DNA of 64,000 nt, taken from NCBI RefSeq assembly GCF_030816725.1, contig NZ_JAUSYG010000001.1:310001-374000 (forward strand), written 5' to 3'. A program made the translations under genes and the position numbers. The notes under the pieces were generated by a model. That model was given only the letters and a program-made list of their open reading frames with translations. It was not told where the DNA came from and made no database searches. Source of the DNA: Pseudarthrobacter defluvii (GTDB lineage Bacteria > Actinomycetota > Actinomycetes > Actinomycetales > Micrococcaceae). Of the stretch, positions 57,355 through 64,000 are shown piece by piece; position 1 is the first letter of the stretch; each line of letters starts with the position of its first letter.

Positions 57355-58458
57355 CTATGTTTGCGGTTGGAGGTAGCTCTTGACCGTCGCCCGCAGTGCT
57401 TCCGTGTGCTCGTAGATCTCCTCAAGTGAGTTGATGGGCACTCGGCGCTCTTCTTTGTTGTTGTCGAAGATGCCGATGTACTTCTGGGTTCGGTTGAAGT
57501 GCAGTCGCGCAATGGGCTTGCGGTTGTTGTCGTCGAGGAGCACAGCAAAGTACGACTTAGCGTCACGCTGCGCTATACGGACTGGCTTCACCTCGCTGCA
57601 GACGATAGCGCGCACAATTTGGTAGCCCTCGATTTCCTCAAGCGTCGTCTCCAAGCCGTCGGCCTCGGCAAGATCCGCCTCCGCGACTGGTGCGCTGGTG
57701 ACGGCTGTCGGCACGGTTGTGTCCTCGGTCTGCGGGAATCCCGGATTGCCAAGGGCCTTCTTCAACCGTTCGTTGACTTGGTCATTGAGGAATTGCTTCG
57801 TGGCCTTCCCCACTAGCGTGGTGAACTGCTCCCGGACCTTCTGCGTGTACGGTCCGGAATAGACCCTTGCCGTCAGGAACTTGACCCAGTCATCTTCAGG
57901 CTCTTTGAACTGTGCAGCGAGTGTTCGCTTCAGTTCGCCGATGTACTTCAGTTCACCGGCGGCACTGATGATCGAATCCAGGTCGAAGACATCCTTGGAC
58001 AGTTTTTGCAGTTCGGGGATCAGTGATTGGTCGATATCGTTCAGATCCAATACGAGAAACGGCTTGGCATCCATCCGATTTGGTGCGTCCAGATCCGTGA
58101 AGAACTGGTACACCTCGCCATTAGTCAGGATTGCGATGCGTGCGTTTGTCACAGCGAAGTACCGGAAAAGCTGTGAGGCATGTTCAATCTTTACGGGCTC
58201 AGTGGACTTCTTGCACTCGATCAAGATCTGGACTTCGCCATCTTTCACGATGGCGTAGTCGATCTTTTCGCCCTTCTTTAGCCCCACATCGGCAATGAAC
58301 TCTGGGACCACCTCCAGAGGATTGAATACGTCATATCCGAGAATCGTTGAAATGAACGGCATCACAAAGGCGTTCTTAGTCGCCTCCTCCGTTTGAATCA
58401 CTCCGCGCTGCTGCCGCACCTTTGCCGCCAGAGCCGAAAGCTTTTCCGCAAATTCCAT
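57355..58458 (-). CDS. Stand-alone HsdR N-terminal-like (PD-(D/E)XK) protein
   Basis: 367 residues. The N-terminal half matches the nuclease domain of type I restriction R subunits: VMPFISTILGYDVFNPLEVVP, then KIDYAIVKDGEVQILIECKK, giving the Asp and Glu-x-Lys catalytic residues. There is no helicase motor, and no HsdM or HsdS is nearby. The C-terminus contains FAVLLDDNNRKPIARLHF, possibly a small ligand- or partner-binding domain. The base composition looks less GC-rich than its neighbours, a sign of transfer. Defence, repair or a non-catalytic role are all possible. Confidence 0.75.
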   Translation of the reverse strand: MEFAEKLSALAAKVRQQRGVIQTEEATKNAFVMPFISTILGYDVFNPLEVVPEFIADVGLKKGEKIDYAIVKDGEVQILIECKKSTEPVKIEHASQLFRYFAVTNARIAILTNGEVYQFFTDLDAPNRMDAKPFLVLDLNDIDQSLIPELQKLSKDVFDLDSIISAAGELKYIGELKRTLAAQFKEPEDDWVKFLTARVYSGPYTQKVREQFTTLVGKATKQFLNDQVNERLKKALGNPGFPQTEDTTVPTAVTSAPVAEADLAEADGLETTLEEIEGYQIVRAIVCSEVKPVRIAQRDAKSYFAVLLDDNNRKPIARLHFNRTQKYIGIFDNNKEERRVPINSLEEIYEHTEALRATVKSYLQPQT

Positions 58459-58764
58459 GTCTTACCCCCAGTAAGGCCTCTACCCGGACACCGCCTCGTA
58501 TCCGGTGGCATTTTCAAGCTGATGTTGCAAAACCTACATCCGATCGGCGACATTTACACGCAATCGGCTGGTGCTGCCTTCATGTTGCACTCTTCCTCAA
58601 CGAAGGCCAACTGACCGTGGGCATTGAATGTCCCAATTCCAGAAGGAGCATAGGGTCCCCGGTTGGTATCCTCCCGCCGTTGTTTGCTCCGGCCTACCCT
58701 CCGCCGAGACAGCGTCAAAGGCACCCAACTCAAAATGTCAGACCCCCGTGACAGTCTTTTAGTT

Positions 58765-60213
58765 ATGGAAACCGGAACGGTTGTGGATGCGAAGGGCGCG
58801 GCCGGACTCGCCGGTGCCGTCGCATCCCTGACCGGGCTGGTGGACGAACTAACAGGAGCCCTGAGCGGTTCTTCGGAAGCTGCGGATAGTGCTCACGGCG
58901 TCGACAGTGATGATCCGCTTCGGGAACTTGCCGGTTCCTGGCTGGACGGCCTGGGCATCGTGGCCCGAATCGAAGCTGCTACTTCGGCCGTGAAAGTGCG
59001 GCTGCTCGCAGAGTATTCGGAGGCCGCAGCGGCCATGGAAGCGCCGGCGGAAAGCGCTTCTGAATCATCGGCGCGGGACATGAGTGTCGTCGCCGAAGTC
59101 GCCTGCACGCTCACTATCGGCGAAGGTGCCGCATCCGCGCTGTTGGAGGACGCCCATGCGCTCACCACCTCTCTTCCGGCGACGCTCAACGCCATGGAGG
59201 CTGGCGCCGTCTCCTGGCGGCATGCCCAGATCATGGTCGACGAAACCAGCAGCCTGGACGCTTCAGCTACAACTGCCTTGGAAGCTCACTTCCTGGACCC
59301 GGAGGCGCCTAACGCGGCACGGGGGGCATCTGCCGGAGAGTTGGTCCCGGGCCGTTTCCGTCGGAAAGTACGTGCCTGGCGGGAACGCCATCACCCCGAG
59401 TCCCTGACGATCAGGCATGTGAAGTCCGTTGCGGATCGGCGGATGGAGTACTCGCCGGACCGGGACGGTATGGCCTGGGTTTCGCTGTACATGGCTGCGG
59501 ACAAGGCCTGTGCAGTCTGGAACAGGACGTCTGCCCTGTCCCGTGGATTGCAGGGACCGGAAGAGCCGAGAACCCTTACCCAGCTCAGGGCAGACGTGGC
59601 TGCAAAATTGCTGCTCGGTGACACCGGGGACCTCGCCGGGCCTGGGCCATCCCTCAAAGCTGATGTGCTGGTCACAGTGCCGGTCTTTTCCCTCCTCGGT
59701 GCAACGGACCAACCCGCAGAACTCGACAACTACGGGCCCATCCCCGCATCGATGGCGCGCAAACTGGTCGCGGAAGGGGCCAACTCGTTCTACCGGGTTT
59801 TGGTGGATCCCCGCGACGGAGCTCCGCTTGAACTTGGCCGCACCAACTACCGGCTCACCGAGTCGCTCAAGCGGTGGCTGAGGATGCGGGATGGAAAATG
59901 CACCTTCCCCGGCTGCAGCAACCACAGCCAAGACAATGAGGCGGACCATCTCAGGGCCTGGGAGCGCGGAGGCACCACGGGGATCAGCAATCTGGGACAG
60001 TTGTGCCCCAAGCATCACCGGCTCAAGCACCGAACCCGCTGGAGTCCTGGTCCAGCTTCCAGGAATGAGCCACCGGGCTGGACTTCTCCAAGTGGCCGTC
60101 AGTACAACACCGAGCAACCGGACCGGGAACCGACACTCTGGCCGCCGGGCTGGCTTCCGGAAGAGGCCAGCGTGCTGGAGGTATTGGTTGTGGATTATCT
60201 CGCGGTCTCCTAG
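58765..60213 (+). CDS. HNH endonuclease with DUF222 (13E12-repeat family), copy 2
   Basis: About 482 residues, paralogue of the gene at 14462-15991. It shares KVRAWRERHHPES, VADRRMEYSPDRDGMAWVSLY, DNYGPIPASMARKLV, FYRVLVDPRDGAPLELGRTN and the HNH part from CTFPGCSN to LCPKHHRLKH. The two copies are in opposite orientation. ATG 58765 aligns with the start of copy 1; a further in-frame ATG at 58735 and a GTG at 58663 exist without a clear ribosome site. Confidence 0.85.
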   Translation: METGTVVDAKGAAGLAGAVASLTGLVDELTGALSGSSEAADSAHGVDSDDPLRELAGSWLDGLGIVARIEAATSAVKVRLLAEYSEAAAAMEAPAESASESSARDMSVVAEVACTLTIGEGAASALLEDAHALTTSLPATLNAMEAGAVSWRHAQIMVDETSSLDASATTALEAHFLDPEAPNAARGASAGELVPGRFRRKVRAWRERHHPESLTIRHVKSVADRRMEYSPDRDGMAWVSLYMAADKACAVWNRTSALSRGLQGPEEPRTLTQLRADVAAKLLLGDTGDLAGPGPSLKADVLVTVPVFSLLGATDQPAELDNYGPIPASMARKLVAEGANSFYRVLVDPRDGAPLELGRTNYRLTESLKRWLRMRDGKCTFPGCSNHSQDNEADHLRAWERGGTTGISNLGQLCPKHHRLKHRTRWSPGPASRNEPPGWTSPSGRQYNTEQPDREPTLWPPGWLPEEASVLEVLVVDYLAVS

Positions 60214-60429
60214 CGAACGGTTAGTTGGGCTGCCCGGGGACACACCCGCCAGCTCCATCACGGCTGGGAAACTCATGCCCACCCCGATGTTGATGTTCCC
60301 CTCCGTTCACCACGACGCAACCAAGACGCCCTGAACCGTTTCGCCAAGCACAGCAGTCTTTTCACGCACCCTCACGCCCGGAACACCCCAGCACCGGGCG
60401 GACATCCCCGAGGTACCAGGAGTACTCCC

Positions 60430-61293
60430 GTGTTCGTGAAAAGCACCCTCGCCGCCGTCGCCATCCTCGGCTCCCTGGCCGGGACAGCCGTAGCCCCCGC
60501 CCAAGCCGGGGCCGAGGCACCCAATCCGGCGCCCGTCGTCGGCCAGCCACTCGCCGGCACCCATGCCCACAACGACTACGAGCATGACCGCCCTCTGTTC
60601 GACGCACTGGAGCACGGTTTCACCAGCGTCGAGGCTGACGTGTGGCTGGTGGACGGCGAGCTGCGCGTAGCCCATAACCTGGCGGACGCCAAACAGGGTG
60701 TCACGCTGGAAAGCCTCTACCTCGACCCGCTCCAGGACCTGGTCCGCAGCCAGCCCGGCCACAGCGTCTACCCCAAGTGGGACGGCAGCCTGCAGCTCCT
60801 GATCGACATCAAGAGCGAGGGCGAGTCCACCTACGCCGCCATCGAGCGCGAGCTCGCCGAGCATCGCGACATCATGAGCCGCTACACCAACGGCAACGTC
60901 AAGACCGGCCCGGTCACCGCCGTCATCAGCGGCAACCGCCCGCTGGCCACCATGCGGGCGCAGACCCAGCGCTTCAGCTTCTACGACGGCCGCGCCACGG
61001 ACCTCACCTCGGGCCTGCCCGCGGCCCTGATGCCGCTGGTCAGTGACAACTGGACCAAGCTCTTCACTTGGCAGGGCGTCGGCCCCATGCCCGAGGCGGA
61101 GCGCGCCAAACTGCGCGACTTCGTGTCCACGGCCCACGCCAACGACCACCGCGTCCGCTTCTGGGCCACCCCGGACCAGCCCGGCGCAGCCCGCGACGCC
61201 GTCTGGACCGAACTGGCCGACGCCGGCGCGGATCACATCAACACCGACGACCTCGCCGGCCTGCAGCAGTTCCTCACCGCCCGCACGTTCTAA
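60430..61293 (+). CDS. Secreted AIM6-like glycerophosphodiester phosphodiesterase/PI-PLC-type protein
   Basis: 287 residues with a signal peptide ending near PAQAGA. The TIM-barrel domain starts GTHAHNDYEHDRPLFDALEHG, with VEADVWLVDGELRVAHN after it, giving the His, Glu and Asp metal and acid-base residues of the GDPD/PI-PLC group. LLIDIKSEGEST and ADHINTDDLAGLQ follow. The layout matches the AIM6-type branch. It likely cleaves a phosphodiester in lipids or wall polymers outside the cell. AGGAG lies upstream of the GTG. The next gene begins 26 bases after it. Confidence 0.78.
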   Translation: MFVKSTLAAVAILGSLAGTAVAPAQAGAEAPNPAPVVGQPLAGTHAHNDYEHDRPLFDALEHGFTSVEADVWLVDGELRVAHNLADAKQGVTLESLYLDPLQDLVRSQPGHSVYPKWDGSLQLLIDIKSEGESTYAAIERELAEHRDIMSRYTNGNVKTGPVTAVISGNRPLATMRAQTQRFSFYDGRATDLTSGLPAALMPLVSDNWTKLFTWQGVGPMPEAERAKLRDFVSTAHANDHRVRFWATPDQPGAARDAVWTELADAGADHINTDDLAGLQQFLTARTF

Positions 61294-61319
61294 CCAGCCC
61301 CCGAATCAGGAGCATCACC

Positions 61320-62378
61320 ATGCGTTCAAAGACAGCGAAACTTACGACGGCGGCACTCACCCTGGCGATCGGCCTCCTGGCGTCCCAGCCCGCCTTCGCC
61401 GAATCAGCCAACACTGCGGACAACAGCACCGACGGTAACCAGGCCTTCACCTTTGCCGCCATCGGCGACATCCCCTACGGCGCCGCCGAGATCACCAAGT
61501 TCCCGTCCCGCATCCAGGACCTCAACGCGGACAAGGAACTGAAGTTTGTAGCACATGTGGGCGATATAAAGAACGGTTCCTCCGTCTGTTCGGACGAGTA
61601 CTTTTCCTACATCCGCAGCCAGTTCGACACCTTCACCCACCCGCTGGTCTACACGCCCGGCGACAACGAGTGGGTGGACTGCCACCGCACCAACAACGGC
61701 GCCTACAATCCGCTGGAGCGCCTGGACAAGATCCGGGAAGTCTTCTTCAACCATCCCGGCAAGACGCTGGGCGCCACCATGCCGGTCAAGTCGCAGGAGA
61801 ACCTGGGCCTCCCGGAGGACGTCCGTTTCGAGAAGAACCGGGTGGCTTTCTCCGTCTTGAACGTCCAGGGCAGCAACAACTCCCTCCTGCCGTGGAGCGG
61901 GCTGGGCAAGACTGAACCCACGCCGGAACAGCTCGCCGAGGTGGAACACCGCACGGACGCGGTCATCGCCCAGATCCACCAGACCTTCGCTGAGGCCAGG
62001 CGCAGCAACGACCGCGCCGTGGTCCTCATGCAGCAGGCCGACATGTTCGATCCGTCGCTCCTGGCCGACGCCACCGCAAACCCGGCGACCGTCTCCGGCT
62101 TCCGCGGGATCGTGCAGACCATTGTTGAGGAGACCAACCACTTCGACGCCCCGGTCTACCTGGTCAACGGCGACAGCCACGTCTTCGCCGCAAACCAGCC
62201 CCTCGCCGCGGGCTCACCCTGGCTGGACATCTACGGCTCACCCGCCGCGGACAACCTGCAGCGCATCACGGTGGACGGCGCCAACAACGCCGTGGATTAC
62301 GTCCGCTTCACTGTGGCTGGCAACAGCGCCAAAGGCGCCGACGTGCTCAGCTGGGAAAAGGTCCCCTTCAGCCAGTAG
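61320..62378 (+). CDS. Secreted calcineurin-like metallophosphoesterase
   Basis: 352 residues with a signal peptide (LAIGLLASQPAFA). Metal motifs are in order: FAAIGDIPYG, AHVGDIKNGSS, YTPGDNEWVD and VNGDSHVFAA, though some usual His motifs differ. Co-transcribed with the GDPD-like gene, which suggests stepwise phosphate release outside the cell. AGGAG precedes the ATG by seven bases. A long hairpin terminator follows. Confidence 0.8.
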   Translation: MRSKTAKLTTAALTLAIGLLASQPAFAESANTADNSTDGNQAFTFAAIGDIPYGAAEITKFPSRIQDLNADKELKFVAHVGDIKNGSSVCSDEYFSYIRSQFDTFTHPLVYTPGDNEWVDCHRTNNGAYNPLERLDKIREVFFNHPGKTLGATMPVKSQENLGLPEDVRFEKNRVAFSVLNVQGSNNSLLPWSGLGKTEPTPEQLAEVEHRTDAVIAQIHQTFAEARRSNDRAVVLMQQADMFDPSLLADATANPATVSGFRGIVQTIVEETNHFDAPVYLVNGDSHVFAANQPLAAGSPWLDIYGSPAADNLQRITVDGANNAVDYVRFTVAGNSAKGADVLSWEKVPFSQ

Positions 62379-62384
62379 GCACTC

Positions 62385-62434
62385 AACGAAAGCGGACGAC
62401 GGCGGGCGCCCACCCGCCGTCGTCCGCTTTCGTT
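62385..62434. terminator. Long perfect hairpin terminator (GACGACGGCGGG family)
   Basis: A perfect 22-bp stem (62385-62406 with 62413-62434), loop CGCCCA, then T-rich sequence, just after the phosphoesterase gene. The core is shared with the hairpins at 63043 and 63718. Confidence 0.88.
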
Positions 62435-62554
62435 TTAGGGTCTGGACACGGGTAGTCGCCGGATTTATCGTGCAAAGGTGGCGGCTGCCCGACTGGCAGG
62501 CTGGCCCATGCTGCCAGTCCGCCATTGCGGCCGTCCGTCATAAGGAGGAAGCAG

Positions 62555-63010
62555 ATGGCACACGTTGAAGAGGTTGAAGAGACGGTGGAAGTCGCTGTTC
62601 CGGTGCGGACCGCGTACAACCAGTGGACCCAGTTCGAATCCTTTCCGCAGTTCATGTCCGGCGTCGAGTCGGTGACCCAGCTGACCGACACCACCAACCA
62701 CTGGGTTACCAAAGTGGGCGGCGTCCAAAGGGAGTTTGACACGGAAATCGTCGACCAGGCGCCTGATGACCGGATCGCCTGGCGCAGCACCGACGGCAAG
62801 TCGCACGCCGGCATCATCAGGTTCACGCCCCTGGACGCCACCCACACCAAGGTCAAAGTCCATTTCGAATGGGCGCCGGAAAGCGCCACTGAAAAGGCCG
62901 GCGCAGCACTGAAAATCGACGACATGCAGGTCAAGGCCGACATGCGGAAGTTCAAGGACTTCATCGAATCGCGCGGCAGCGAAACCGGCGGCTGGCGCAA
63001 AGAGGTCTAG
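62555..63010 (+). CDS. SRPBCC (polyketide cyclase-like) protein
   Basis: 151 residues, one SRPBCC domain: VRTAYNQWTQFESFPQFMSG, ESVTQLTDTTNHWVTKVGG, and a C-terminal helix KADMRKFKDFIESRG. It is the short paralogue of the protein at 32899. AAGGAGGAA precedes the ATG. The ligand is unknown. Confidence 0.82.
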   Translation: MAHVEEVEETVEVAVPVRTAYNQWTQFESFPQFMSGVESVTQLTDTTNHWVTKVGGVQREFDTEIVDQAPDDRIAWRSTDGKSHAGIIRFTPLDATHTKVKVHFEWAPESATEKAGAALKIDDMQVKADMRKFKDFIESRGSETGGWRKEV

Positions 63011-63042
63011 GACGTCGGCGCGCCGGACAGTCATGGACAGCG

Positions 63043-63083
63043 GAACGGGACGACGGCGGGGGCGCACCCGCCGTCGTCCGTTC
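63043..63083. terminator. Hairpin terminator (GACGACGGCGGG family)
   Basis: A 17-bp stem with one bulged G (63043-63060 with 63067-63083) and loop GGCGCA. It separates the convergent SRPBCC and flavodoxin genes. Confidence 0.75.
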
Positions 63084-63106
63084 GTCCCAGCTCAGGGCTT
63101 ATGCTG

Positions 63107-63631
63107 CTAGAGCCGCGCCATGAAGTCCTCGGCGAACCGCGTCACGCCGTCCCACTCGGTGTACACGTAGTCCCTCGAGGTATCCGTATCCAGCGCCCCC
63201 TTGCCGCCTGCAATTCTCTTCATGACCAGGCGCTTAATGAAGTTGTACTGCGTGTAGAGCAGCGCGCCGCCGAACAGCGCCACCTGGGATGGGCGCCAGC
63301 CCGTCTCCTGCTCGAATGCCTCCACATAGCTTTCGGCGTTTTCCGCGTCGCCGTGGGCGGCCAGGCTGACGGAGAAGAGGGCGGACGGGAGACGCTCCAG
63401 GGTCTCCCGGTTCTTTTGGACAAAGTCCTTGACGTATTCCTCGTGCTTGCTCATGTGGACGGACGCCCCCACCATCACCGCATCGCACCCCGACGGAATG
63501 GCGTCCCCCGCGTCCTTGATGTCTGCAGTTTCAGCTTCATGCCCGTGCGCGCGGAGCACGTCGGCAATGAACTCGGCGATCCTGGCTGTTTGGCCTTCAG
63601 TGGTGCCGTACGCAATGTAGATGCTGGCCAT
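63107..63631 (-). CDS. Flavodoxin-domain protein (HemG-like)
   Basis: 174 residues. The FMN-binding loop is IYIAYGTTEGQTARIAEFIAD, a flavodoxin signature. MVGASVHMSKHEEYVKDFVQ and SLAAHGDAENAESYVEAF match the protoporphyrinogen oxidase HemG-like branch, but the true substrate is uncertain. GAGGAGGCC lies before the ATG at 63631. Convergent to the SRPBCC gene. Confidence 0.78.
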   Translation of the reverse strand: MASIYIAYGTTEGQTARIAEFIADVLRAHGHEAETADIKDAGDAIPSGCDAVMVGASVHMSKHEEYVKDFVQKNRETLERLPSALFSVSLAAHGDAENAESYVEAFEQETGWRPSQVALFGGALLYTQYNFIKRLVMKRIAGGKGALDTDTSRDYVYTEWDGVTRFAEDFMARL

Positions 63632-63717
63632 CTTGGCCTCCTCGTGGTGTCCGGACCCGACCCGCACCACTTTGCCAAGTCGAACTTGACGGGCGTAGGG
63701 GCTAACGTCCCGGAGCG

Positions 63718-63747
63718 GACGACGGCGGGCGCCCACCCGCCGTCGTC
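63718..63747. terminator. Hairpin (GACGACGGCGGG family)
   Basis: A perfect 12-bp stem (63718-63729 with 63736-63747), loop CGCCCA identical to the hairpin at 62385, between a GNAT stop and the flavodoxin start. No T-run follows. Confidence 0.65.
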
Positions 63748-63771
63748 GCCTTCCTACGTGCCGCGCAGGTC

Positions 63772-64000
63772 TTAGAGCCGAAGCTCCATAAACACGCTGT
63801 TGGGGTCCAGCACGTAATTGGCAAACGGCGGGCACTCCGTAAACCCGTGCCGGGCATACAGCCGCCGCGCAGGCGCAAAGTAGTCCTCGGTTCCGGTCTC
63901 CAGATAGGCGCGCTCAAGGTTCCGCGTACGGGCGTCGTCAAGGATGTACCCGAGCATGAGCGTGGCCACGCCGCGTCCCCGGGCCGTTGTTGTGGTACGC
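63772..64000 (-). CDS. GNAT acetyltransferase, C-terminal part (runs off window)
   Basis: The frame is open to the window edge (about 75 residues seen). It reads RGRGVATLMLGYILDDA, the acetyl-CoA-binding motif A, then LERAYLETGTEDYFAPARRLYARHGF, typical of the motif B region of GNAT enzymes. The substrate is unknown. Confidence 0.75.
   Translation of the reverse strand, partial: RTTTTARGRGVATLMLGYILDDARTRNLERAYLETGTEDYFAPARRLYARHGFTECPPFANYVLDPNSVFMELRL

Noticed and set aside
60301..60330. Possible PHO box (GTTCACC repeat) before the GDPD-like gene
   Set aside because: Only one good GTTCACC unit is present; the next 11-base unit matches poorly.

Overview
The window is a high-GC actinobacterial chromosome segment. 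Gene content, frequent GTG/TTG starts behind strong AGGAGG-type ribosome sites, two DUF222/HNH paralogues and recurrent GC-rich hairpins suggest Arthrobacter, Pseudarthrobacter or a close relative in the Micrococcaceae. This is inference; no rRNA or other phylogenetic marker is present. I saw no tRNA, rRNA, CRISPR array, insertion sequence or prophage. Most of it looks like ordinary catabolic, transport and envelope genes; the more interesting signals are regulatory sites and gene-end anomalies.

Layout. 1-5.75 kb: a minus-strand operon hyi-glxR-gcl-glxK-allB that turns allantoin-derived glyoxylate into glycerate phosphate, behind a promoter covered by two tandem palindromes. 5.8-16 kb: a C39-like lipoprotein, an MBL hydrolase, an amidohydrolase/MHS-transporter pair facing an Lrp-type regulator, a membrane-Rieske fusion, a broken MBL gene and an HNH/DUF222 gene. 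16-20.6 kb: nagA, a Ser-rich lipoprotein, a dctA-like symporter carrying the same tandem palindromes as the glyoxylate operon, and a thymidylate-kinase-like gene. 20.7-24.6 kb: a MatC-type carrier, a PrpF-type isomerase and a divergent LysR regulator. 24.6-30.5 kb: small and secreted proteins, a PLP dehydratase, a Rossmann reductase, a YitT protein, a frameshifted aminotransferase and its divergent AsnC regulator. 30.5-37.7 kb: two pectin (rhamnogalacturonan) genes with LacI-type operators, flanking an SRPBCC protein and a polysaccharide deacetylase. 37.7-45.4 kb: a ZIP transporter, an ABC exporter divergent from a NarL-type two-component system with shared GGTTGATCC boxes, and an acyl-CoA synthetase. 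45.6-57.2 kb: GNAT, a GAF kinase, katG, a PRISE-type SDR, a frameshifted MFS gene and a heterodimeric ABC exporter. 57.3-60.2 kb: a stand-alone HsdR-N-like nuclease and a second HNH/DUF222 gene. 60.4-64 kb: two secreted phosphohydrolases, SRPBCC, flavodoxin and GNAT genes.

Four genes carry single small indels that break the frame (amidohydrolase, MBL, aminotransferase, MFS). Three lie beside G/C runs or GC-rich triplet repeats and the fourth is an apparent CT duplication, so consensus errors are as likely as true pseudogenes. No clearly new multi-gene system stands out. The best candidates for novelty are the shared tandem-palindrome regulon, the 22-bp-phased Lrp sites, the exporter/two-component operator cluster, and an ABC ATPase whose reading frame runs antisense through the neighbouring ZIP gene.
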